Shown piece after piece: positions 6,323 through 13,371 of a DNA stretch of 16,257 nucleotides. The DNA comes from JAAFIP01 sp031390175 (lineage in GTDB: Bacteria; Pseudomonadota; Gammaproteobacteria; Burkholderiales; Burkholderiaceae_C): the NCBI GenBank assembly GCA_031390175.1, contig JANMTF010000304.1, forward strand, positions 1-16,257, written 5' to 3'. The position numbers and the translations under genes are program-made. Each line of letters starts with the position of its first letter. Within the stretch, counting starts at the first letter, position 1. Under the pieces are notes generated by a model. That model was not told the DNA's origin and made no database searches. It saw nothing but the letters and a program-made list of their open reading frames with translations.

Positions 6323-7741
6323 CTAGTGGCGAGAACCCGGGGGCGGCGTGCGGGGCTTGCGGGCGGTGTCGATGGGCTGGGGCAGCAGGGTAGCCACCGT
6401 GAGCGCGTCGTCGCCGAAATATTTGCCAGCTACGGCCTTGACTTGGCTTGCGGTGACGGCACGCAGGCGGTCAATCACCACCTGGTCGGTGTCTAGCGGC
6501 AAGCCTGATGACCAGTTAGACCCGAGCGAGCGCGCCTGCGAAAACACCGAGTCTTGCTCGTACACCTGGCCTGCGACCCACTGGGTTTTGACGCGGTTCA
6601 GCTCAGCCTCGGTCACCCCGTCTCGCGCTACTTTGACCACCTGCTCACGCAGCGCGGCTTCTACCTGGGCAGCGGTTTTGCCTGCAGAGGGCACGCCGTC
6701 CAAACTGCAAATTTGCGGGCCCCGGCCTGCCATGCCACAGTAAGCGCCTGCGCTGTCGGCCACGCGGTTTTCACCTTGCGTCAGCGCGCGGTCCAGTCGC
6801 GCGCCGCTGTAGCCGTCCAATACCGCAGACAGCACGGTGAGTGCATACGAGTCTACCGTTGCGCTGTCGGTAGCTGCGGGCGATGTAATTTGCGGTACTT
6901 TAAAGGCCAGGCTCACATAGGCTTGCTCTGCGGGCGCTTTAAAGTCCAGCCTGCGGATACCGCTTTGCACAGGCTCCTCACGCGGCTTGCGCGCGGGCAC
7001 GGCGCGTGATGCAATGCCGCCATAGTATTTTTCTACCAACGCTTTGGCCGATGCCACGTCTACGTCACCCGCTATCACTACCGCAGCGTTGTTAGGCGCG
7101 TACCATTGGCGGTAGAAGGCCCGGGCGTCGTCTGGGGTCATCGCATCCAGGTCGCTCATCCAGCCCACTATCGGGCGGCGGTAGGGCGACGCGGTGAAGG
7201 TCATGGCGTTCATGGCCTCCCACATCAGGCTACGGGGGTTGTCCTCGGTGCGCATGCGGCGCTCTTCTTTGACGACTTCGAGTTCTTTTTTAAACTCTTC
7301 GTCGGCCCACTGGTTGTTGGCAAAGCGGTCAGCCTCCAGCTTTATCACGTCTTCCAGCTTGTTGGACGGAATCTGCTGATAGTAGCCGGTGTAGTCGCGG
7401 GCGGTAAAGGCATTTTCCCGCCCACCCAATGCCGCCACTTTTTGCGAAAACTCGCCGGGTTTAAGGGTTTTAGTGCCTTTGAACAGCATGTGCTCCAGCA
7501 CATGGGCGACGCCCGTGGTGCCGTCCACCTCGTCCATCGCGCCTACGCGCACCCACAGCATGTGCACGGCAGTGGGGGCGCGGCGGTCGGGTTTGATGAT
7601 GACTGTAAGGCCATTGGGCAGAGTGAACTGCTGAGTCAACGACGGGGTGGTGTTGATGGACGGCGGGGGTGTTTGGCCCCACACAGAAGTGGCCAAAACA
7701 GCGCCAGCGCAGGCGGCCAAAAGGGTGTTGAATATTTTCAT
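6323..7741 (-). CDS. M16 family zinc metallopeptidase, catalytic subunit
   Basis: The 472-residue protein (start MKIFNTLLAACAG) has a signal peptide of about 22 residues and the full inverzincin motif H80-V-L-E83-H84, with the distal zinc ligand Glu near residue 160 in EVVKEERRM, about 76 residues later as expected. N- and C-terminal M16 domains follow in order. Its C-terminal half lacks the RGLSY-like block that its neighbour has, so the two proteins probably form a heterodimer with a shared active chamber in the periplasm, degrading or processing peptides. The frame stays open for 56 codons upstream of this start into the ftsY coding region, but the signal peptide identifies the ATG at 7741 as the true start. 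It heads the transcript with the second M16 gene and rsmD. Confidence 0.93.
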   Translation of the reverse strand: MKIFNTLLAACAGAVLATSVWGQTPPPSINTTPSLTQQFTLPNGLTVIIKPDRRAPTAVHMLWVRVGAMDEVDGTTGVAHVLEHMLFKGTKTLKPGEFSQKVAALGGRENAFTARDYTGYYQQIPSNKLEDVIKLEADRFANNQWADEEFKKELEVVKEERRMRTEDNPRSLMWEAMNAMTFTASPYRRPIVGWMSDLDAMTPDDARAFYRQWYAPNNAAVVIAGDVDVASAKALVEKYYGGIASRAVPARKPREEPVQSGIRRLDFKAPAEQAYVSLAFKVPQITSPAATDSATVDSYALTVLSAVLDGYSGARLDRALTQGENRVADSAGAYCGMAGRGPQICSLDGVPSAGKTAAQVEAALREQVVKVARDGVTEAELNRVKTQWVAGQVYEQDSVFSQARSLGSNWSSGLPLDTDQVVIDRLRAVTASQVKAVAGKYFGDDALTVATLLPQPIDTARKPRTPPPGSRH

Positions 7742-7770
7742 AGAATAGTGTGATTGTAGAAACCCACCAA
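7742..7770. promoter_or_regulatory. Very short divergent promoter region (M16 operon / ftsY)
   Basis: Only 29 bases separate the start codons of the divergent genes. On the plus strand TAGAAT (7741-7746) is a -10 candidate for ftsY. On the minus strand TACAAT (7753-7758) is one for the peptidase operon and would start transcription about five bases before its ATG. Neither has a good -35 match, and both -35 regions would lie inside the opposite gene. Leaders would be very short, and the two promoters would compete for the same space. Confidence 0.4.
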
Positions 7771-8997
7771 ATGTTCTCGTTTTTTCGTAAAAAAGCCCCT
7801 GAAACTGCTGCCCCCGTGCAGTCCCCCACGCCAGCCAGCCCCCCAGCAGCGCCCTTCCGAGCGCCCGTTGTTGAACCCGTTGCTGCGCCTGTTTTGGCAC
7901 CTCCTTCAACGCCCCCTATCCCCATTGCATCGGTAGCGTCTGTTCCCGCAGCGCCAGCGCCTACGCATGTCGTGAGTGCACTCCCCATTGCGTCTACCAC
8001 CGTTGTAACTGCGCCAGCGCCAGCGTCTGCACCGCTGCCCGCGCCTGCGCCTGCGCCCGCCCCCGCCCGCCAAGGCTGGCTTGCCAAGCTAACGACTGGT
8101 TTGCGCAAAACCGGCGGCGCGATAGCCACCGTGTTCACCGGCACGCAGATTGACGATGCTTTGTATGAAGAGCTGGAATCCGCCCTGCTGATGAGCGACG
8201 CTGGCGTAGCCGCCACCGAGCACCTGTTGGCCGACCTGAAACGCCGCGTCAAGGACAGCAAAACTACCAACCCTGCCGCCGTCAAAGCCCTGCTGGCCGA
8301 GGCCTTTGCAGATTTGCTCAAACCGTTGCAGCGCCCGCTGCACATTGGCGAGTTCAAACCCACCGTGATGATGATCGCCGGTGTCAACGGCGCAGGCAAA
8401 ACCACCTCCATCGGCAAACTCACCAAGCACCTGGCCGACTCCGGTGCCACCGTCTTGCTGGCCGCAGCCGATACCTTCCGCGCTGCAGCGCGTGAGCAAC
8501 TGGCCGTATGGGCCGACCGCAACGCGGTGGACATCATCAGCCAAGAGGGCGGCGACCCGGCCGCTGTGAGCTTTGATGCAGTAGCCGCAGGCAAAGCCCG
8601 TGGCCGCGACGTGGTGATGGTCGACACCGCAGGCCGCTTGCCTACGCAACTGCACCTCATGGAAGAGATTAAAAAGATCAAACGCGTTGTGACCAAAGCC
8701 GATAGCACAGCTCCACACGAGGTGTTGCTGGTCCTTGACGGAAACACGGGGCAGAACGCCTTGGCCCAGGTCAAGGCTTTTGACGAAGCCTTGCAAGTCA
8801 CCGGTCTGATCATCACCAAACTCGACGGCACGGCCAAAGGCGGCGTCATCGCCGCGATCGCGCTATGGGCGCGCGAGCGTACGGCCAAGCAACCTGCGCT
8901 GCGGCCCATCAGTATTTACTTTGTCGGTGTGGGTGAAAAACTGGAAGACTTGGAAACTTTTGATGCGCTGGAGTTCTCTCAAGCGTTGCTACAGTAG
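7771..8997 (+). CDS. ftsY: Signal recognition particle receptor FtsY
   Basis: The 408-residue SRP receptor GTPase delivers ribosomes bound to SRP (Ffh/4.5S RNA) to SecYEG at the inner membrane. MFSFFRKK is the usual short basic membrane-targeting start, so the ATG at 7771 is preferred over a GTG at 7750. An Ala/Pro-rich acidic-poor A domain of about 90 residues follows, with many Pro-Ala repeats at 8030-8070. The NG domain then begins (GWLAKLTTGLRKTGG). P-loop GVNGAGKTTSIGK is near residue 204, DTFRAAAREQL and DTAGRLPTQLHLMEEIKK follow (about 284), and TKLDGTAKGG is near 349. The gene is complete and its stop lies 133 bases before ynjB. Confidence 0.97.
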   Translation: MFSFFRKKAPETAAPVQSPTPASPPAAPFRAPVVEPVAAPVLAPPSTPPIPIASVASVPAAPAPTHVVSALPIASTTVVTAPAPASAPLPAPAPAPAPARQGWLAKLTTGLRKTGGAIATVFTGTQIDDALYEELESALLMSDAGVAATEHLLADLKRRVKDSKTTNPAAVKALLAEAFADLLKPLQRPLHIGEFKPTVMMIAGVNGAGKTTSIGKLTKHLADSGATVLLAAADTFRAAAREQLAVWADRNAVDIISQEGGDPAAVSFDAVAAGKARGRDVVMVDTAGRLPTQLHLMEEIKKIKRVVTKADSTAPHEVLLVLDGNTGQNALAQVKAFDEALQVTGLIITKLDGTAKGGVIAAIALWARERTAKQPALRPISIYFVGVGEKLEDLETFDALEFSQALLQ

Positions 8998-9130
8998 CAG
9001 CGCGCTCCAGCTTGGTGAGGCGCATTTGCCATTTACTTACCTAGCCTGCCAGATACACCCGTAAGATTGCTCGCCACTGTGCGACACATTGTCTATTTGC
9101 TTTTTTAGTCCTTCATTTCTCAAAAACCGC

Positions 9131-10357
9131 ATGCCTATCTCGATCAAGCCTATGCCACTTACGCGCCGCAACCTTCTTACCCACACCGGTGCAGCCGCAC
9201 TAGCCGCTGCCAGCCCCTGGGCGTTTGCGCAAACGCCTGCCTGGGCTGATATTGAAAAGAAGGCCCGCGGACAAACCGTAGTGTTCAACGCCTGGGGTGG
9301 CAGCGAGCGCATCAACGCCTACATCATCTGGGCAGCAGCAGAGCTGGACAAAACCTATGGCATCAAGCTGGAGCATGTGAAAGTGACAGACACGGCAGAT
9401 GCCGTGAAACGCGTGCGCAACGAAAAATCTGCGGGCCGCTTGGCCGACGGTTCGGTCGATATGGTGTGGATTAACGGTGAAAACTTCTTGGCCATGAAGC
9501 GCGAAGGCATGTTGTTTGGCCCGTTTGCAGAGAGCTTGCCCAGTTTTAAATTTGTCGATGTAGAGGGCAAGCCCACCACCCGTATTGACTTTGCCGAGCC
9601 TGTAGCCGGCATGGAAGCGCCATGGGGCATGGCCCAACTGACCTTTTTTGCTGACCGCACTAAAGTTCCCAATGCCCCCCGCAGCACCGCCTCCTTGCTG
9701 GAGTTTGCCCGCGCCAACCCTGGCCGCGTCACTTACCCCAAGCCGCCCAACTTTCATGGCACTACTTTTGTCAAGCAAACTTTGCTCGACCTGACCGCCG
9801 ACAAAAGCGTGCTGTACAAACCCTACGATGCCGCAGCATTTAACAAAGTGACCGAGCCATTGTGGAAGCACCTGGACGCATTGCACCCGCACCTGTGGCG
9901 CAGCGGCAAACAATTTGCCACCAACGCAGCCAATGTGCGCCAAATGATGGCCGATGGCGAGCTGATGCTGGCCTTGACCTTTAACCCCAATGAAGCGGCA
10001 AATGAAATCGCCGCCAACCGTTTGCCCAAAACCGTGTACAGCTACCAGTTTGATACCGGCTCTGTAGGCAACACGCACTTTCTGGCGATTCCGTTTAATG
10101 CCAAGAGCAAAGAGGCCGCGCAAGTAGCCGCCAACTTTTTACTCTCGCCTCTGGCGCAGGCCCGCAAGGCAGACATCAGCGTGTGGGGCGACCCGACGGT
10201 GTTGGCCCCCAGCAAAATGCCCGCAGCAGACGCAGCACGCTTTACCGCCTCGGCTGCCACAGGTCAGGTCGAGCGCTTTGCACCCGTGATACCTGAGCCG
10301 CACGGCAGTTGGGTTGACCCGCTAGAGAAAGAGTGGCTACGCCGCTACGGAGCCTGA
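9131..10357 (+). CDS. ynjB: YnjB-type ABC transporter periplasmic binding protein
   Basis: The 408-residue protein matches the E. coli YnjB family in long conserved blocks: VFNAWGGSERINAYIIWAA, VKVTDTADAV, GSVDMVWINGENF and GMEAPWGMAQLTFF. YnjB-type proteins capture a solute in the periplasm for YnjCD; databases list thiamin as putative substrate, which is not proven. The N-terminus has a Tat-like signal (LTRRNLLTHTG, twin Arg at 12-13, cleavage near AFA/QT), unusual for ABC binding proteins. The start is uncertain: ATG 9131 is used, ATG 9152 would still keep the twin Arg, and a TTG at 9089 is less likely. No strong ribosome site distinguishes them. The gene overlaps ynjC by 25 bases. The 133-base gap upstream shows no TPP aptamer. 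Confidence 0.9.
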   Translation: MPISIKPMPLTRRNLLTHTGAAALAAASPWAFAQTPAWADIEKKARGQTVVFNAWGGSERINAYIIWAAAELDKTYGIKLEHVKVTDTADAVKRVRNEKSAGRLADGSVDMVWINGENFLAMKREGMLFGPFAESLPSFKFVDVEGKPTTRIDFAEPVAGMEAPWGMAQLTFFADRTKVPNAPRSTASLLEFARANPGRVTYPKPPNFHGTTFVKQTLLDLTADKSVLYKPYDAAAFNKVTEPLWKHLDALHPHLWRSGKQFATNAANVRQMMADGELMLALTFNPNEAANEIAANRLPKTVYSYQFDTGSVGNTHFLAIPFNAKSKEAAQVAANFLLSPLAQARKADISVWGDPTVLAPSKMPAADAARFTASAATGQVERFAPVIPEPHGSWVDPLEKEWLRRYGA

Positions 10358-12039
10358 AACTGAACGCCTGGAGCCACCCTACCCGAGCCGCACAGTCTGC
10401 ACGGCTGGCGGTGACTCTGGCTCTGGCCGGCTTGGTACTCATCCCCTTGGCCGCCGTTTTGTGGGCGTGCATGGCCAGCGCCTGGCACTTGGCGGCGTGG
10501 ACTGAAGTGACAAGCGCCCCCCATTTGTGGCCCGCATGGCGTATGAGCTTGTGGACAGGCCTGGCCTCCACCGCGCTAGCCTATGGCTTGTGTGCATGGT
10601 TGCTCTCGCGCTGTTTCGCCCTGCCGCTATGGTCGCGCGTAGTGCGTGCGCTGGGGCCCATGCTGGCAGTGCCGCACGCCGCATTTGCGGTGGGGTTGGT
10701 GTTTTTAATCGCCCCCAGTGGCTGGCTGCTGCGCACGGTGTCGCCGTGGCTCACAGGCTTCGCGCAACCCCCAGCATGGTCTACATCGCAAGACCCGTGG
10801 GGCTTGGGTATGGTGGCAATCTTGGCTCTGAAAGAAGTACCCTTTTTACTCTGGGGCATCGCTACCCAGCTGCAGCGTGACGACGTGGGACAACGCCTGG
10901 CGCGCGAGCTGCAAGCGGCGCAAACCATGGGCTACGCGCGGCACACAGCTTTTTGGCAAGTGGTATGGCCTCAGTTGGTACCGCGCATGCGCTGGCCGCT
11001 GCTGGCCGTGCTGGCCTATGGGCTCACCGTCGTAGATGTAGCGCAAATTGCCGGGCCATCGAATCCCTCTACCCTGTCTGTGTTGGCTTGGCAATGGCTG
11101 CAAGATGCTGATGCGCTGACCAATGCGCAGGGCGCTGTGGCAGGCTGGCTGCTGGCTGGCACCGTCATGTTGTGCGCCGCGCTATGGGCTGTGGGATCGG
11201 GTTTTGCGTCCACACACCGCGTCCAGACAGGTCAACGTGGAAGTGATGCGCGCAATGGTGCATGCGCAGGCATCAGCGCAGTTGCAGGCAATGCCGTATT
11301 GGGCGGCCTGCTGGGTATGTATGGCGCAGTGTTGTTGGCCTTGCTGGTGGGCAGTGCATCGGGCGTGTGGCCGTTTCCCCAATTTCTTCCGGTTACCTGG
11401 TCCATGGATGCATGGGGTAGCGTGTGGGGCAGCACGGCTACTTTGCGCACCACCTTCACACTGGCTTTGGCCTGTACCGCCCTGGCATTGGTATGGGCCG
11501 TGGCATGGCTGGAGCGCGCGCCCAGCACATGGGACAAGGCCATGCGTTGGCCTTTGTATGTACCGCTGCTGCTGCCCTCGGTGCTGTGGGTAGTGGGCTT
11601 GCACAAAATGGCTTTGGTGACCGGCAACACCGCCAGTTGGGCCGCCTTGGTCGTGGCGCATACCTTGGCTGTGGTGCCTTATGTAGTGATAGCGCTGAGC
11701 CCCGCCTACCTGGGTTTTGATGCCCGCTACGCACAGGTCAGTGCCAGCTTGGGGCGCAGCTACTGGGCATTTTTACTGCGGGTCAAGTGGCCGATGCTGC
11801 GGGCCTCGATTTGCTCCGCCGCTGCGGTGGGGGTGGCTGTCAGCGTAGCCCAGTATTTACCGACACTGTATGTGGGCGAAGGCCGCTTTAGCACCGTCAC
11901 TACGGAGGCAGTGACCTTAGCTTCGGGTGGGCAACGCTCCTTGGTAGCGGCTTATGCCTGGTTGCAATGGCTTATTCCGGTGCTGGGCTTTGCCATAGCG
12001 GCGTGGCTGGGCAAACCACGGCGGTTTGCCAACCACTAA
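10333..12039 (+). CDS. ynjC: YnjC-type two-domain ABC transporter permease
   Basis: The 568-residue inner-membrane protein is two fused permease halves, as in the ThiP/FbpB-type exporter-independent importers. Each half has about six hydrophobic segments and an EAA-like cytoplasmic loop that would dock on the ATPase: AAQTMGYARHTAFWQVVWP near residue 195 and QVSASLGRSYWAFLLRVKWP near 471. The start is a GTG at 10333 lying within the end of ynjB, preceded by GAGAAAGAG; this overlap implies translational coupling. A later in-frame GTG exists, but the chosen one keeps the full first membrane segment. With YnjB and YnjD it forms a complete importer. Confidence 0.9.
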   Translation: MATPLRSLKLNAWSHPTRAAQSARLAVTLALAGLVLIPLAAVLWACMASAWHLAAWTEVTSAPHLWPAWRMSLWTGLASTALAYGLCAWLLSRCFALPLWSRVVRALGPMLAVPHAAFAVGLVFLIAPSGWLLRTVSPWLTGFAQPPAWSTSQDPWGLGMVAILALKEVPFLLWGIATQLQRDDVGQRLARELQAAQTMGYARHTAFWQVVWPQLVPRMRWPLLAVLAYGLTVVDVAQIAGPSNPSTLSVLAWQWLQDADALTNAQGAVAGWLLAGTVMLCAALWAVGSGFASTHRVQTGQRGSDARNGACAGISAVAGNAVLGGLLGMYGAVLLALLVGSASGVWPFPQFLPVTWSMDAWGSVWGSTATLRTTFTLALACTALALVWAVAWLERAPSTWDKAMRWPLYVPLLLPSVLWVVGLHKMALVTGNTASWAALVVAHTLAVVPYVVIALSPAYLGFDARYAQVSASLGRSYWAFLLRVKWPMLRASICSAAAVGVAVSVAQYLPTLYVGEGRFSTVTTEAVTLASGGQRSLVAAYAWLQWLIPVLGFAIAAWLGKPRRFANH

Positions 12040-12049
12040 ACTCAGCGCT

Positions 12050-12673
12050 ATGGCACTCGACATTCACATCCAATCGCTCAGCGCTGGCCAAAAGGTGCTG
12101 GTGCGCGACCTGCGCGTGCATTGCGCGCCTGGGCAGGTGGTGACGCTGATGGGTGCCAGTGGGTCGGGCAAATCCAGCTTGTTGGCAGCCATATGCGGCA
12201 CGCTGAACGAGGGCCTGCAGTTTCAGGGTGACGTCCTTTTAGGGGGGCAGTCCGTGCTCGCCCTTACCTGCGCCCAGCGGCGCATCGGCATGCTGTTCCA
12301 GGACGATTTGCTGTTTGCCCATATGACGGTGCGCGAAAACCTGCTTTTTGCCGTGCCCGCTGGCCCCGCAGCGCAGCGCAATGCGGCCGTGCAAGCGGCG
12401 CTGAACGAACTGGGCTTTACCGACATGGCTGAGCGCAGCCCCAGCACCTTATCGGGTGGCCAGCGTGCCCGGGTATCGCTGCTGCGCACCTTGCTGGCCC
12501 AGCCCCGTGCACTGCTGCTCGATGAGCCCTTCTCCAAGCTGGACGCCGCGCTGCGCCAACAGTTCAGGGAGTTTGTGTTTGCGCACGCTCGCCAATACGC
12601 CTTGCCCACTTTGCTCGTCACCCACGATGCTGCGGACATAGCCGATACCAGTGCGGTGATCCAATTGCCTTAG
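12050..12673 (+). CDS. ynjD: YnjD-type ABC transporter ATP-binding protein
   Basis: A compact 207-residue ATPase that powers the YnjC permease. All motifs are intact: Walker A GASGSGKS (35-42), Q-loop QDDLLF (Gln84), signature LSGGQRARVSL (134-144), Walker B ALLLDEP (154-160) and H-loop VTHDAAD (His192). It ends soon after the H-loop, so it lacks the C-terminal regulatory domain found in longer importers. The ATG at 12050 begins MALDIHIQSLSAG; a TTG 24 bases upstream would overlap ynjC and is less likely. It follows ynjC by 10 bases and precedes ynjF by 13. Confidence 0.93.
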   Translation: MALDIHIQSLSAGQKVLVRDLRVHCAPGQVVTLMGASGSGKSSLLAAICGTLNEGLQFQGDVLLGGQSVLALTCAQRRIGMLFQDDLLFAHMTVRENLLFAVPAGPAAQRNAAVQAALNELGFTDMAERSPSTLSGGQRARVSLLRTLLAQPRALLLDEPFSKLDAALRQQFREFVFAHARQYALPTLLVTHDAADIADTSAVIQLP

Positions 12674-12686
12674 GTGGTGGCGTAAC

Positions 12687-13292
12687 ATGCTTGACCGCCA
12701 CATCGAACGCTTGATCAAACCCGCTATCAACGCTGCGGCGCGCCAGTTGGTCAAAGCAGGCGCGAAGGCAGATCACGTTACGTTGCTGGCTTTCGCTCTA
12801 GGCATCATCGCTGCGGTTTTGATAGCTTTTCAGTCCTATGGGGCAGGTGCAGCCATGATATTGCTGTCGAGACTGTGCGACGCTCTGGACGGTGCCGTGG
12901 CGCGGCAGAGCGAGCCCACCGATGCTGGCGGCTACCTGGACATCAGCCTGGACTTTTTGTTCTACGCCAGTATTCCCTTGGCCTTTGCCATTGCCAACCC
13001 CGTTGTCAATGCGCTCCCTGCTGCCATACTGTTGGCAGCCTTTATGGGTGCTAGCACTAGCTTTTTGGCGTTTGCGGCATTAGCGGCCAAGCGCGGGCTC
13101 AAAAGCATCGACTATCCGCACAAATCGTTTTACTTTTTAGGCGGTTTGACCGAGGCCACCGAGACTTTGGTGTTTTTCATGGTTGTTTGCTTGTGGCCCC
13201 AGCACTTCAAGGTGTTAGCCTACTTGTATGCGGCGATGTGTTGTGTCACCATCGTCACACGTGTTTACGGGGGTTGGCGCAGCCTGCGCTAA
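12687..13292 (+). CDS. ynjF: YnjF-type CDP-alcohol phosphatidyltransferase family membrane protein
   Basis: The 201-residue membrane protein matches E. coli YnjF from its first residues (MLDRHIERLIKP) through the catalytic region. The family motif reads D65-x2-D68-G69-x2-A72-R73 then G81-x3-D85-x3-D89; these aspartates bind the metals and the CDP-alcohol. The R-to-G spacing is seven rather than the textbook eight. HKSFYFLGGLTEATETLVF is another YnjF-specific block. Family members move a phospho-alcohol from a CDP-linked donor to an acceptor alcohol in the inner membrane; the substrate of YnjF is not known. AGGTGG lies about nine bases before the start. Its place right after ynjD, as in E. coli (with ynjE absent here), suggests a functional link. 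Confidence 0.9.
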   Translation: MLDRHIERLIKPAINAAARQLVKAGAKADHVTLLAFALGIIAAVLIAFQSYGAGAAMILLSRLCDALDGAVARQSEPTDAGGYLDISLDFLFYASIPLAFAIANPVVNALPAAILLAAFMGASTSFLAFAALAAKRGLKSIDYPHKSFYFLGGLTEATETLVFFMVVCLWPQHFKVLAYLYAAMCCVTIVTRVYGGWRSLR

Positions 13293-13371
13293 ACATCCTA
13301 CATACTGCCTGTAAGAAACCGTGGCACCCTGCGACTGAACGTGGTGCGTATTTAATACAAAGAGAAAATCC

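Noticed and set aside
7470..8909. A 479-codon open frame on the minus strand spanning ftsY and the M16 start
   Set aside because: It is antisense to two clearly real genes, is made of low-complexity Ala/Gly/Ser/Val runs expected from GC-rich third positions, and shows no domain.
8998..9130. A second TPP riboswitch before ynjB
   Set aside because: None of the conserved aptamer blocks (CTGAGA, CCCTTTGAACCTGA, AGGGAA) is present in this gap.
12786..12860. A third copy of the signal-peptide repeat in ynjF (GATAGCTTTTCAGTCCTATG)
   Set aside because: It shares only short pieces with the two good copies, needs a gap to align, and could be chance.
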